Positions 22,975 to 37,711 of a stretch of DNA of 64,000 nt are shown here, one piece after another. The first letter of the stretch is position 1. Each line of letters starts with the position of its first letter. A program made the translations under genes and the position numbers. The notes under the pieces were generated by a model. The model had not been told where the DNA came from, made no database searches, and saw only the letters and a program-made list of their open reading frames with translations. The stretch lies in the NCBI RefSeq assembly GCF_030272615.1, contig NC_081405.1, positions 159,734,317 through 159,798,316 of the forward strand, given 5' to 3'. Source of the stretch: Cryptomeria japonica. Lineage: Eukaryota; Streptophyta; Pinopsida; Cupressales; Cupressaceae.

Positions 22975-24489
22975 CTATTGTTGATCGTACATCACCTAAA
23001 GGGCGTGGGAAGCGTTTTACAGAACCATTGCCTCTTTCTTTGTTGTTTAAGTTGGTTTTGAGGTACCTTGGATAAGTGATAACATTCCTGAAACTTTTGT
23101 GTCGAAGTTGTGACTTGCAAGCTCATTTTGGGACGCCATATAGCTTTAGTACTTGTTGTATGAGCAATATGTACTTTAGTTTTAGTCATGTTTAGACCTG
23201 ATTTATATTACCAGTCTGATAATTTATCCATTTGAGTGTGTTTGTAATAACACCTCTTAAGTTTTTTGTTTTTTTTCTTATGAAAATTTGGCTCAATGAA
23301 AGCAATAACATAAAATGCAAATGGGATACTTAGCTGCCATAAAGTTCTGATATGATTTTCAGATTGATGCAGAGCAGGGGTTCAAAAATCCATTTCAAGT
23401 GAAAACAATCACTATTGACTGCCCTTGCAAATTCCAAGTCCCCAACTTTGGTGGTTCCACACTCAAACTCTCATTTCTCCTAGTAGCCCTCTTGAAGGGC
23501 TCAATAGGGCACAATTTCCCAACCATGCGCCATCCCAACAACCTAAGACCAATTTTGAGTACCCTTTTGGGAGTTTAACAACATATCAAAAACTGAGATA
23601 GGGTTACTTCAGAACAAAGGGCTCAAATATTGACTGCTATGTAGTGGATTAGGCCTAATTAGAGCAGCAATTCGTGTATTTTGACCATAACTTTCAAACC
23701 AGAACTGATATAGAAGATATAAGACCACTTTTGGATACCCATTTGGGCGTTATACAACATTTGTCAAAATGGAAATGGGTTCCTTTGGAAAGAATGCTTC
23801 AAAATTGGACTGTCCTAGTCCAATTAGGCCTAATTAGGCCTAATTAGGCTTGCTTCACTAGGCCACACCAAGGTTTTTAATGCCCAGGCTTCTAATCTTC
23901 AAACCAAGTCACCAAACATGTCAAATTGGGTCTGCCCAATCATTTACAATTCCTACCAACCAATTCGCAAGAGCTTTTTATTAAACACTAACATCTAAGC
24001 ATCATATTTGCCTAAAAACATGAGTTTAATCAACTAGGGCATCAACCAAATTGCCCTAATCCCCACTCCCTGCTCCTGCAACTCCAAGAATATTAAAGTA
24101 CATGCTAACACGGACCGTTCCACCAATGTACAAGGATTTTCACAGGTGGAGTGGTGATTTACACATTTTTCTTTAGCACTGCTTACCCCATCGAGGGTTT
24201 GAACCCGCCTGGAGCAAACATGCAATAACTCGCTCAAATCTTAACGAAATTGAGTGCCACCAGAAGCAAAATGAAAGTTGCCTCAATGTAATTTCATCCC
24301 CAATCAGTGCCCCAGCATTATCTATTCATACAAAAACATGAAAAGCAAAGAAACAGGACTGTTATACCCAGATTTGCAGGAAAACAGAGATTTTATTTCT
24401 TCTTTCTTACAAAAACGCCAACCAACCACTTGGGTCAACCATTCAAGGTTATAGAAACATTTTTCATCAGTTTCTAACTGCCTTTTTGC
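22975..24489. other. Intronic DNA, no gene seen
   Basis: A short tandem of AGGCCTAATT (about 23820-23850) and paired related phrases on either side of it (ACCACTTTTGGATACCC and ACCAATTTTGAGTACCC) suggest a duplicated old repeat. No coding feature is supported. Confidence 0.4.
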
Positions 24490-24497
24490 ATTCCAAC

Positions 24498-27400
24498 CTA
24501 AGTTACCGGTTCGGGTTCGGATTCGGGTTCGGATTCGCGGGTTCGGCAAAAAAAAAATTTTCTTGGGTACGGGTACGGGTTCGTCCGTACATATATTAAT
24601 TATAAATTTATATATATACACATTTATTATATATATCTTCAATATATACAATCCATACAAAAATAAAATATACAATGTGACTTTCCATACATAAATCATA
24701 AATCCATAATTGCCAATGCCAATAAATATCCATATATCGCAAATGTTATCAGTAAACTAATAACTAAAGTCTAATATCATATTCATAATTTGCTAAAAAG
24801 ATAATATTCAAGTTTCAAGTTTCAACTGATTCAAGTTTCAAAATGTGAATATGTCATGACACAATAAAAATTCAAATCACAAGCCATCTATGGGATTTAA
24901 ATTCCATATTCATCTTCATCTGAACCATCCAACCCAAGCCCGAGGTCATCAAGTGGTTCAAATCTAGCATCAATTGAACCACTATCGAATGGAATGTCAC
25001 ACCCACTAGCCAAGTCTCTCTCAAGTTCCATAGCTGCCTCGTCTATAGAGACTTGGGCAAGTTGTGCAATTGTAGCATCTAAATCAGCACACTCAGAGGC
25101 TAGATCCCAATTCCTTGTTGCACCCACATTATATTCAAGGTCCTTATGTGACAACAAATGAAGGTTGGAGTGTACGTAGACCAAATCCTCAGCTCTCTTT
25201 GCACCCAAACGATTACGTTTGACTGAGTGGATGAAGGAGTATGTACTCCAATTCCGCTCAGCTGAAGAAGAACTTGCAACCTGTTAAAAGTTAAAACATT
25301 ATTAGAAATTTATAAATTATAAAATAAAAATATGATAGCATCAAATGGAATTGGAAAACTATAAAAAATAAAAAGATACATACTTGGGAGAGAAGTTTAA
25401 TTGCAAGAGGCTGCAAGTAAACGGAGCCTTGACCATGTACATACCACCACTCATCAGCATCCATCCCATATCTAGCATTGAGAGCTACAACATCATGATT
25501 TTTTGTGGATACAAATTGGCCAAACTCCTTCATGACAACATTTTTTGTCTCCTCATCTTGATATATCTTTTTAAAGGCAGCTCTATAGCCAGAAGCAACC
25601 TTTGCATCTCTATATGGTGGTACCCTCCTTGGTGTTGCAAGCATCTCTGCACTATAAAATTTTGGTGTCAAAGCAAATGCCAAGAGATGTAAGGGATTGG
25701 TCATCTTGTTCCAACGGTCAACAATAATATTCTGCACAACTTTGAAAAATGTTTCCGTTGGGTCATTTACTTTTCTTTTTATTACTTCTCTTATTTTCTC
25801 CACCATGCAATCCATGCCGTCATAAATCTCACCCAAACATGGGCGATCAGTATTAGCATACCTAATCATGCTCATGATGGGCTCAGTGAAATTCAAAACA
25901 TATTCCACATCATCCCACCATTTCTCACTAAGGATCAATGCTCTTACTTTTAGAGCTCTTTCTGTCTGGGCCTGCTTCCATACACTCCACAATCCGTTGA
26001 TGACAATAGAACTCAAGGCCTCTCGCACCTTCACAAGTCGTCTTAAGACGAGTGTGTGAGATGCAAATCGTGTTTCAGCTACCTAACATGACATAAAAAA
26101 ATACACAACATATATCAATTATAAAAAATTAAAAAATTAAAAAATAAAATTAAAAATAAAATTAGTAATTACCTTCAACAACTCCAACTTGGAGAAGGTC
26201 CTAAAAATGGCTTGTGACATATGATGATTAGTCACAAACATTTGAATCTCCTCGCCCTCCTCGTACAGTTTTTTCACCCAATCAATTTGTGTGCCAATCT
26301 TTTGCATGATTAAATTGAGTGAGTGGACTGCACATGGTGTCCAAAAGATGTGACTATATGTAGCCTCCACTATAGTCCCTGCTGCCCTACAATTTTTAGC
26401 ATTGTCCGTTATGACTTGGACAACATTTTGAGGCCCCACCATGTCAATGCATTCTATGAGGATATTGGCGATGAAACTTGCATCTTTCACTTGCCCCTCA
26501 CAATCCACCGCTTTCAAAAACATTGCCCCGTTTAGGGCACACTGCTATAACATTGATCAGTGGCCTATTTTTACAATCTTTCCATCCATCAGAAACGATG
26601 GTCAAACCTGTTTCCGGCCATGTATCTTTGATGACTTTCAACTGTGACTCTACGGATGCTTTCTCCTTTGCCAATAAGGTGGTTCTCACCTTTTCATACC
26701 CTGGACAAACATAATCAGAAGGTGTGTTGCAAAGGGTATGTACCATGTTCCGAAAGTAAGGTGATCTAACAAGGTTGAAAGGAAGCCCATTGCCATAAAT
26801 GCAACGCCCAATGCTCTGATATGCAATCTCTCTCATTTCATTTTTGAAGGCAGTATCCAATGGGCCTCTTTTCCGTGAAGCCACAACATTTTGATTCTCT
26901 AGTGGAGCAACTGGTGGTTTTGGCATGAAAGGATGCGATCCGGCTGGTCTTCTAGAGCCAATACTACTAGAAGGCCTCGTAGTCTTCGAGCTTGACTGGA
27001 CAAGAGGATGATCAGTCTTTGCTTTGCCACTTCTCCTATCAGCTTCCTCTTGTTCTCTAATATATTCCAAAACTAGAGCTTTTGGCAGCCCCTTGCCATC
27101 TGATCCCTTACAAAATTTTATTCCACGCCCGGAGATGAAACAAAGGTGGCCTTTCACTCGATAGTATGAGCTGGTATACTCAGTGCCACAATGGTTACAC
27201 TTCCAAACAAAACCCCCACCACCAGACACTTGCTTGATCATTGTTGTATAATGCCAAAGTGGTGAATCTTGATCAATTTTAAAGGGGTTATTTTCAGTTC
27301 GGGCATGGGCAATTGAACTAGAGCTTGCACTTGCACTTCCAATTTCAGCCATTATGTATGATTATATGAATAATGCACGTAAAATAAAAAGAGAAAACAC

Positions 27401-28043
27401 AACATTATTGAAAAAAATTGATAAAATTTTGGCATTATAACCCCATACTATGCATACAAAGTGTAAAAAAATATACAAAACTTATTTAAAATTTTTTAGA
27501 AAAACTTAAAAAATTTGAAAAAAACTTAAAAAAATTCTTAAAAACTTGTAAAAAAATCAGATTCACTCACCTTTGATGACTAAATCTTCCTTCTCCAGTG
27601 ATTCCTATGCCTTTTATGCGTGTCTCACATCTTCATAGTCTCTACCTTCGAAGAAAAATGCAAAAACTAAGAAACCCGGCTTTAGAGAAAAAATCTTCAA
27701 AAATGCAAATAGAATGAGTTGAATGAATGTTTTGAAGCATGAAATGCATCATAAAGGGGCGAATTAGGGTTTAATTATTAATTAACTATTTTTTTTAAGT
27801 ACTTTTTTATTGGTTTTTATTGTTTCTTGACCCGTGGGCCCCGTTTTTGGGAACCCACGGGCCTGGGTTCACTCGGGTCCTCCTGGGTTCGACCTGGGTT
27901 CCACCTAGGTCCTTCCCAGGTGGCTGGGTTCCCTGTGGGTCCTGCGGACCCGGGTGGAACCCAGGTCGAACCCAGGCCGGACCAGGACCGGGCACAAACC
28001 AGGACCCGGACCCAGGCCTAAACCACAAGAACCGGTAACTTAG
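24498..28043 (-). mobile_element. Complete hAT transposon 1
   Basis: The 15-bp perfect terminal inverted repeats read CTAAGTTACCGGTTC. They are flanked by the perfect 8-bp duplication ATTCCAAC (24490-24497 and 28044-28051), the hAT hallmark. The subterminal regions are packed with GGGTTCG-like motifs on the left (24508-24590) and CTGGGTTC/GGGTCC/GAACCC motifs on the right (27830-28030), probably transposase-binding sites. A transposase gene with three exons runs on the minus strand. Length is 3546 bp. Confidence 0.95.
24897..27352 (-). pseudogene. hAT transposase of element 1, one frameshift from intact
   Basis: Inferred exons are 27352-26173, 26082-25384 and 25280-24897, all phase 0 with GT/AG introns of 90 and 103 bp. 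Total coding length is 2263 nt, one more than a multiple of three. The domains are a BED-like zinc finger (KCNHCGTEYTSSYYRVKGHLC, near residues 50-70, shown partly), a DUF659 region with the first catalytic Asp in IVSDGWKD, the second Asp in VITDNAKNC, the conserved TPCAVHSLNL, and a C-terminal hAT dimerisation segment (AERNWSTYSFIHS). The only lesion I found is one extra base near 26530, in the run CTAAACGGGGCAATG. Without it the frame would be about 753 codons; as it stands it is truncated. Confidence 0.88.
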
Positions 28044-28051
28044 ATTCCAAC

Positions 28052-29821
28052 CGTCCAACTTCCAATGTGACTGTTCAAATTCCACAACTTTGCACTTTGT
28101 GGCAATTTTTACAATATTTTGCAAAAGTGACAATACTTTGCAACTTGGCTTACCAATCCACCTAATGACCTAATATTGACTCAAACACACATGACATGGT
28201 CTTAAATGACCTTATTACATCAAATTTAGACTCGACAACACAGAAACTTATCCTTAGACCAAATTTGCACAACTTAACTAAGTGCCCCTGCACCACAGAT
28301 GTATTATTTGCTGCTGTTACTAGCTTGTTTTGAAAGATTCACACTTAACATTGAAGCCTCTTTTCATGAATAGATAAACAACTGTTAAAGGGCTGTTATG
28401 GATCATTTATCAATACTGAATTACATAAGCAGAACCAAGGTACTCTTTTGGAATTTTTTGTCAACTAAGATCATAACATAAATTTGCAAACCATTGGCAT
28501 GCTACATTTCTTGGTGAACAAGTCATCAAATGGGAAACATATACATGGATGTATTGGCAAATACCTTGACCAAAGGACTGTTTGCTATTAACAGGTCTGA
28601 AACCCAATGTGTGGACTGCTGTAGGTGTTATGGCAGATCTGATATAACTTGTAAAGCGCTGCTACAGGCATGACAGTGATTGTTTGGAACCCAGCAAGCC
28701 TACAACCTCCATTTCAATGCACTTCCACTTGATTGAAAGAGTCCCAACCACTTAGGAATCACTCCAATGACTTCCAAAAAGCTCATTATTTTTTGTGATT
28801 CAATTTGATATATAAATCTGGGTGTTAATATGACTGAAAAACACCACTGTTGCAGAGCATAGCAGCAAGGATGCACCTTCCAAATGCCCCTTTGGACTTG
28901 GTCAAGACACTTAAAGGGTCATAAACAGTAACCCATCGGTTAACACTGCTGTTCCACATCCATACTAACAGAGAATAGCTTTTTTATCAAAACTGATTCA
29001 CCTTTTTTAACATACCCAGCAAAGAAATGGATTGATTTCAGCTTCAGATCTGGTCGAACCCAGATCTAAATAATGTCTGGGCTGATAATGAACTGCTTTA
29101 GCTTCAATCAGCAAGGGAACACTTAACAATGATCATCCACAAATTTAAACCTTTTCCAACTTCATTTTTTAATGCCAAAAGAAGGTTCTACAACTAGGGC
29201 ATCATCTGAAACCCTCAGTTGCATTGCATGGCTAGCAATAAGAGAACCTGAAAAAACCACCAAAAAAGCACCTAAAACTCTTTGGTAAACACCACAAAGA
29301 AAACGCACAAATATATTGTCATTTTCTTTAAACCCTAATTTTGGAAAATTTGTGAAAACCAATGTGTTTCCCATGTGAAAACACCAAACTAGCTAGGGAG
29401 GATCTTTCACCACCGAAACTAGTGTATTTGATGAGGGTTTGCATCCTCAATCAATCTTAGAAGAACTTCTTTGTTCATTCATCTCCTTAAGTGTGCAAAT
29501 TTTGAATATGCCAAATGAGAGCTCCAATCATCCTTTTATAACTTTTGAGAGCTATTTAAGGAAAAAATTGTTTACTTTTTGCTACTTTTTTTAAAAAATG
29601 CCTTTTGCTTTTCCATTGCTTTTTCGCTATTTTTTTTAGAAAATCCATTTTTTTACCTTTTTGTTGTTTTTTTGAAAATGTACTTTTTTTTTCGTTGCTT
29701 TTTCAAAAAAAACAAGTTTTCCACTCAGAAAGACCCTTAGAAATATTATAAACATTTCATATGCAAAGACCCCCCTTATCTCTCATAAGCATCCAGTTGA
29801 GGAATATAACTTAACTTTATA
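28052..29821. other. Intronic DNA between the two hAT elements, no gene seen
   Basis: AT-rich sequence with T-rich tracts (29580-29700). A 70-codon minus frame at 29162-29374 has no recognisable family. Confidence 0.45.
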
Positions 29822-30406
29822 ATATTTAACTAGGTTATCGGGTTCGCCTCTAGGCCCCCCTGGTACGGGTTCGGGTTCGACTGGGGCCGTGGTACGGGTC
29901 CGGCTCGAATTGGGTTCGACCAGGGTTCGAAAAACTCAGAGTCGAACCCAATCGAACCCGGGGTCGAACCTAGTCGAACCCAGGGGGTTGGGCGACCCGT
30001 AAAGTCAAAAAACAATGCAATTATTTTATTTTTTTTTTCAATTCCGCCTTGTAAAAAGTGAAAGTTATAACTTAAAATTGACTTCTAAAACATTTTATTG
30101 ACTCATTTCACCTCATTTGTGTTGCAAACAAAAGTTTAATGAGAGCAGGTTGAAGAAAGGGTGAACAAAATTTGGCTTCCAAGATCAAAGAGGAGTTGAA
30201 GACTGATTTTTGAAGCTTCAACAAGTGTTGCAGCATCATTTCCATACATTTTCAAGCTTCCATTGGCTACAAGAGGTAGGTTTTTAAACATTTTTTTCCA
30301 ACTATTTTTGTTTCACAAATTGTCAAACATGAAACTTGAATTTTTTTTCATTATTTAGTTTTTGTTTTTTAATATGTTTATATTATTTCTTGCCATAGGA
30401 ACTAGA

Positions 30407-32881
30407 ATGGCATCTACATCTTCCTCCATTGGCAATGAACAAATAATTGCAAAACAAAGAAATGATCCAAATTCTCCCTTATGGAAATATGTGGACATTA
30501 TAAAACAACTTTCGGGAGGTGGGGGATTCCGTTGGAAATGCCATGGATGTGATATTGAACGTAATAGTTCATATTATCGGGTGGTAGGCCATTTGTGTGG
30601 AATAAAAGGAAGAGGCATCAAAAAATGCCCTGGAAAAAATGGTAAACCTATACTAGATGAGACAGTGATGAAATATATTAGGGAGCATGAGGCGGCAGAA
30701 GAGAGGGAAGCCCGTCGATTGAACCAAACCGCATAAAAAAAAACAAAGGGAATGCAAGGCCCTTCTAATCTCAGTATTGTAGTAGAAGACCACCCCTTCT
30801 TTGCCACAAATGAACTTCAAAGTGAACCACCCTTGACACGTAAAAGAACAAAGGGGCTTTTAGAAACCGCATTCCAAAATGAGAGTAGAGACAATGCTGA
30901 CCAAGATATAGTAAGGTGCATTTATGCAAATGGGTTGTCATTCAATGTTGTTCGCTCCCCATATTGGAAGCAAATGATAAAAAGTGTTAATGAGGCACCA
31001 AGAGGGTATAAGGGCCCCGGTTATGAGAAGGTACGTGGAACATTATTGGAGAAAGAGGTGAAGAGGGTTGAAGATGCATTGAAACCCATAAGGGATTCAT
31101 GGGTTGAGATAGGTGTAACAATTGTTTCAGATGGGTGGAAAGATGCTAAAACCCGTCCCTTGATCAATGTCATAGCGGTGTCCCCTAAAGAGGCAATGTT
31201 TTTGAGAGTTGTGGATTGTGAGGGTCAAATAAAAGATGGCCAATTTATTGCAGAAATTCTATCTCTACCATTGAGTCTCTGGGACCCCGCAATGTTGTCC
31301 AAGTCATAACGGACAATGCAAAAAATTGTAGAGCTGCTGGTTTGTTGGTTGAGCAATGCTATGATCACATCTTTTGGACACCTTGTGCGGTACATTCACT
31401 CAATCTTATGCTACAAAGGATTGGGCAAGAAATAAAATGGATCAGAGATGTGTATGCAGAGGCTGAGGACATCCAGATGTTCATCACAAACCACCACATG
31501 TCTCAAGGGATTTTTAGAACCTATTCGAATTTGGAGCTATTGAAGGTAAGTGAAACAGTAATTTAATTTTACATTTTCTGATTTTTTTTAATTTTCAATG
31601 TTCATAATATCATTGTGTAAGCTATATTGTGTATTCTTCTTTAAAGTTTGGCTTTATTTTTTAATCATTTGGCATTAATTTGTGTTATAGGTTGCTGAGA
31701 CCCGTTTTGCATCAAACACAATCGTCTTAAGACGACTTGTGAAAGTTAGAGTGGCACTATGCAATATGGTGATTAGCACCAATTGGGTTGTATGGAAGCA
31801 AAGTAGCACTGAGAGGGCAGAAAAAATTAGGGATAGAATATTGAATGAGAAATGGTGGGATCTTGTTACATATCTCCTAAGTATCACTGAGCCCATCATG
31901 AGCATGATTCGCTATACAGACATGGATAGGCCTTGCATAGGTGAGATTTATGATGGCATTGACTCAATGCTTGAAAAAATAAAGGTCACTATAAATGAAA
32001 AAGAGAATGATCCTTAGGAGAAATTCTTCAAAGAATTGGAAGTAATTATTGTAGAAAGGTGGAATAAGATGACCACTCCTTTGCACCTTCTTGCCTATGC
32101 CTTGAGACCTAAGTACTATAGCAGTCAGTTTCTTGATAAACCAGGAAGGATTCCACCATGGAGAGATCTAGAAGTATCTGATGGGTACAAGGCAGCATTT
32201 CTTAGACTATATCCCGATGATGATTTGCGAGATGTTACAAATGAGTTCATAGAATTCGCAAATGGGAATGGTCTAAGTGTTGATGCACTTCGTCATAGAT
32301 CCAAGAAGGATGCTCATAGCTGGTGGTACTTCCATGGCACATGCTTCCAACACCTACAACCCCTCGCTATAAAACTTTTATCACAAGTTTAATTAATTAA
32401 AATTTAAAATTTACAAGTTTTCGTTTATTTATAGTTTACTTTGTCTTCATAGGTTGCTAGTAGTTTTATTTTTATTAACGTATAACTTTAATTGTTTACT
32501 TTGTCTTCATAGGTTGCTAGTTCATTTGCTTTAGAAAGAAATTGGAGCACATACTCTTTCATCGACTCAGTAAAGCGCAATAGGCTGCTATAAAAAAGAG
32601 CAGAGAATTTAATATATGTGCATTCCAACCTACGTCTTCTTTCACACAAACAACATGACTACACACAAGGCGAAACAAAGATGTGGGATATAGAGTCAAA
32701 GCATATTGATTTGGATGCTCCTGCTTCTCAGCTTCTTGCATTGACACTTGATGACTCGGAAATTGAGCCAACTTATAGTGCAAGTGCAAGTGGCATTGGC
32801 TCATCTAATGTCAATGTCAATGAGGAGGAGGAGGAGGAGGAGGAGGAGGAGGATGAATTAGATGATCCATTTGATGATTAA
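30407..32881 (+). pseudogene. hAT transposase of element 2, several lesions
   Basis: Inferred exons are 30407-31545, 31691-32386 and 32513-32881. The start ATG (30407) follows a possible 5'-UTR intron acceptor (TTGCCATAG). Domains match element 1: BED-like finger KCHGCDIERNSSYYRVVGHLC (split here as seen), DUF659 with IVSDGWKDAK, VITDNAKNC, TPCAVHSLNLML, and the dimerisation segment LERNWSTYSFIDSVKRNRL. Lesions are TAA at 30734-30736, a frameshift near 31262-31290, TAG at 32015-32017 and TAA at 32591-32593. The C-terminus has a (GAG)n tract encoding about ten Glu (32822-32853). It is more decayed than element 1. Confidence 0.88.
32433..32520 (+). repeat. Duplicated 3' splice site in the hAT2 intron
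   Basis: TTTACTTTGTCTTCATAGG followed by TTGCTAG occurs twice, about 60 bp apart. Each copy could act as acceptor; only the right copy leads into the dimerisation exon without a detour. Confidence 0.75.
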
Positions 32882-33320
32882 ACTTTAAGTTTATATTGTT
32901 GAAAGTTGAAACAATGATACTTGAATATTTTGTCATTTTGATATTAAACTTGATGAATATGATGCTACGATTACAAGTTTATGTTTGTTTTGTTGTTTAT
33001 ATGATGCTATGTGACATGCAAATTTTAATTCATGCTTATAGGCTTCATAAATACCAATATATATATATATATAAAATTTACATGTTTTGTACTAACGAAC
33101 CCAAATGAACCCAAACCCCTTTTCAAAATTTTGCCGTACCGGGTTCCGGTGCTCGAACCCGAATCGGTAACTTAGATATTTAACACTAAAGTAAATATTA
33201 AATCATAACTTTATAACTCAAGTGCAAATATTAAAAAAAAAATCCAAGCACAAAGCAGAAAGGCCCACCAAAGCATTGGAGACTGAAACCGAACATGCTG
33301 AGACTTGGTGCTGGAACAAG

Positions 33321-33620
33321 CGTATACTATAATAGTAGTGTTCTCTATGAACCAAAGAGAACAAACTTGGAAAAATCCAGAAAGATCAGTGCCATACAAC
33401 CACTTACTATAAATAGCAATGTTCTCTGAGGACCAAAGATAACAAACCCAAAAAAAACCAGAAAGATTGGTGCCATGCAAGCACTTCCTATGAATAGTAG
33501 TGTTCTCTTAGGACCAAAGAGAACAAACCTAGAAAGATTGGTGCCATGCAAGCAGTTACTATAAATAACAGTGTTCTCTGAGGACCAAAGAGAACAAACC
33601 CAAAAAACTGGCCAATGCTT
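33321..33620. repeat. Four tandem copies of an about 80-bp unit
   Basis: Each unit contains AGTGTTCTCTGAGGACCAAA, then GAACAAACC, then AGAAAGATTGGTGCCATGC. Spacing is about 70-81 bp because the third copy has a small deletion. No coding role is seen. Confidence 0.8.
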
Positions 33621-33999
33621 GCAGAACAGGATGGTGTAAAAATGGGGACATTCCAGTGTCAGGTGTGTTTAGAAGGGGTTTGATGTTTATTTTCAGTTGT
33701 TTGCCAGTTTGGATGGTATAGTGTGCCTCCTAGTGTGTAATTTAGCAATTCATAGTGAATTCTCAATGTATACAGCTCAGTTGTATCAGCAGGACAGCAA
33801 CAACAAAGTAATATCAGAGCTACATCAGCCGTTATTAACTTAGAGGTACATCTTTGTTGAGCACTTCGTATGCTATAGTTTAATATGATTGTTCAGCTTA
33901 TTATGGAGTGAAGCAGCAGTTGTAATACATTTGATATTTTGTAACACCCTGGTTGGTAGTACCGCTTGTGGTTTATCTTGCTCTTTACTGTAATTTCTC

Positions 34000-34320
34000 A
34001 CCCTACTAAATAAGAGGAAAGTGCTGCATTGGTTCACCCCACTGAATAAATGGAAATATTATATTTGCTCACCACTGAATAAGTGGAAGTGTTGTATTTG
34101 CCCACCCTACTGAATAAGTGGATGTACTGTAATTACTCATCACTGAATAAGTGGAAGTGGCTAGAATTGTTGTAATTGCACTCACCACTGAATAAGTGGA
34201 AATGCCTATGCTTATTGTAAATTTGTAACTACACTCTCCTCTGAATAAGCAAAGAAGTGCACTTTCATTTCAGTTCTTGCATAACATACTTCACTCCACT
34301 GGAGAAGTGAATTTGGCCAG
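34000..34320. repeat. Degenerate 33-50-bp minisatellite
   Basis: About seven units carry the core CACCACTGAATAAGTGGAA. The inner CCACT...AGTGG part is self-complementary. Copies diverge toward the right. Confidence 0.75.
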
Positions 34321-34919
34321 CTTGCTTCCTAGTGTGATTCTTTGTAAGTTGCCGCTTTTTTAGATGGTTGTCTGCCCTATATACTGTATACTCTCACCTT
34401 GCCCATCTTGGGAACTAGGTGATCGAAAAGTGACAAGGATATTGCTATATCTCTTTTCAGTTGGAAAATGTTGAAAAATAAATTAAGAGTATTTATTACA
34501 ACGTGACTTGTCATGGGGGATGTGACAACTTCCTTGCACCACTGCAAAGTGAAAACAATGACAATAGTTAACAACAATTGGTTAGAACATTCAGCCACTT
34601 TACTTAAAATATGATTCAATAAATATGGCCACCATCATTTGTATGTTGCCAAATGTTCTCGTCCACAATTTTGGCTTTATTCATATAGGTTTTTAAATTA
34701 ATGTACCCTTTACTATAGGAATTAAACCTTGGCAAGGTGGACCTGTTCATTGCATTGCATTCCAATTTATAAAGAAAATTGGATCTGGTTATCATTAATT
34801 TCAAATATGTAGCTTTTTGGGTCCGATTAGGTTTTTGGAGCTATAATTTTCATTTTGGAAGCTTATTCTCCTCCAAGAACATTTATATATAGTATATTCA
34901 AATTTACAAGTTATTATAC

Positions 34920-35290
34920 TGTCCCCGATATGTTGGAATCTTTTTGCTATCCCTGCAAATCCATCCCCAAAACTTGAAGAAACACTGTCACACACTAATG
35001 CGGAAATCCATGTGCAAGTATTTATAGGCATATGCCCATCAGTACAAGAGTCCACAAAGATGTATTACAAATTAAAACTATATATGTTAGTACATATTAA
35101 TATATATAGCCATCCCCCACCGGACCCAAAATTTTGTAAACTTTTTACGGTCTCCAGAAACCCATCCCAAAAACTCAGAGAAATAGTCTCAGACTGGTGC
35201 TTAACTCTAATCCATGTGCAAGTATTTATAGGCACATGCCTATCAATACAGGAAACCACGAAGCAGTATCACAATATGATAGGTATAAAA
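34920..35290. repeat. About 203-bp tandem duplication
   Basis: CCATGTGCAAGTATTTATAG and the next 40 bases recur at 35010 and 35213, with related sequence upstream in each copy (CCATCCC-AAAACTnnGAGAAA). The rest of 33184-35795 holds no gene; TGTAACGACCCCC at 35313 could be an LTR start, but no partner was found. Confidence 0.7.
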
Positions 35291-35795
35291 CCATGGTCTT
35301 AAATATTCACCTGTAACGACCCCCAAAATGTTTCCCCCCAATTGTAGCAGGATATACAATTATAAGAGGTGTAAAACAGCAATGCATATAACATGCATCC
35401 AACAGATTTCATGTAGGAAAATTGTTTCGTTGAACCTACCAGCATAGGAGATTAATCACCAAGGTGAGTTTCGTGATGATAAAGGACAAGCAAAAACAAA
35501 TATCCTTTAATATTTTTATTATTTTTTTAAGCTGTTCATTATGATCTGCTTATTCCAGTCTTTAGAGTCTGACCCTTGGAAACTCTTGGATCCATTCAAC
35601 CATAATTCAAGAGTTATTGGTTAAACCTTGCAAATCAATAATATAATCTGTTATATATTCTGATTCATTGTTTAAGACTTAAGTTATGTATGTTTTTCCA
35701 AATGATTATGAAACAAATGCAAGCTATCATCTATCTTAATTCTTAAATGGATGACAGTTATGAATTGTTATGATGAGATCTAATTTCTGTATCAG

Positions 35796-37711
<1,916 letters not shown>

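Larger units (their letters stand above)
29830..33175 (+). mobile_element. Complete hAT transposon 2
   Basis: The ends are imperfect inverted repeats (CTAGGTTATCGGGTTCG left; CTAAGTTACCGATTCGG as right reverse complement). They are flanked by the perfect 8-bp duplication ATATTTAA (29822-29829 and 33176-33183). GGGTTCG/CGAACCC motifs crowd 29840-30000 and 33095-33165. The transposase gene lies on the + strand, opposite in direction to element 1, and the same domains and exon borders show that the two are relatives. Length is 3346 bp. Confidence 0.93.
10598..35795 (+). other. 25.2-kb intron of the WDR13-like gene
   Basis: The donor is GTAAGTTTG at 10598 and the acceptor TTCTGTATCAG ends at 35795; both flanking exons are phase 0. 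The intron contains the copia gag-only element, a Ty3 pol remnant, an unclassified 4.1-kb insertion and two hAT transposons. Giant repeat-filled introns are typical of conifers. The next four introns are 88, 79, 1049 and 91 bp. Confidence 0.8.

Noticed and set aside
35313-35480. TGTAACGACCCCC as an LTR start
   Set aside because: No polypurine tract precedes it and no second copy or target duplication was found.
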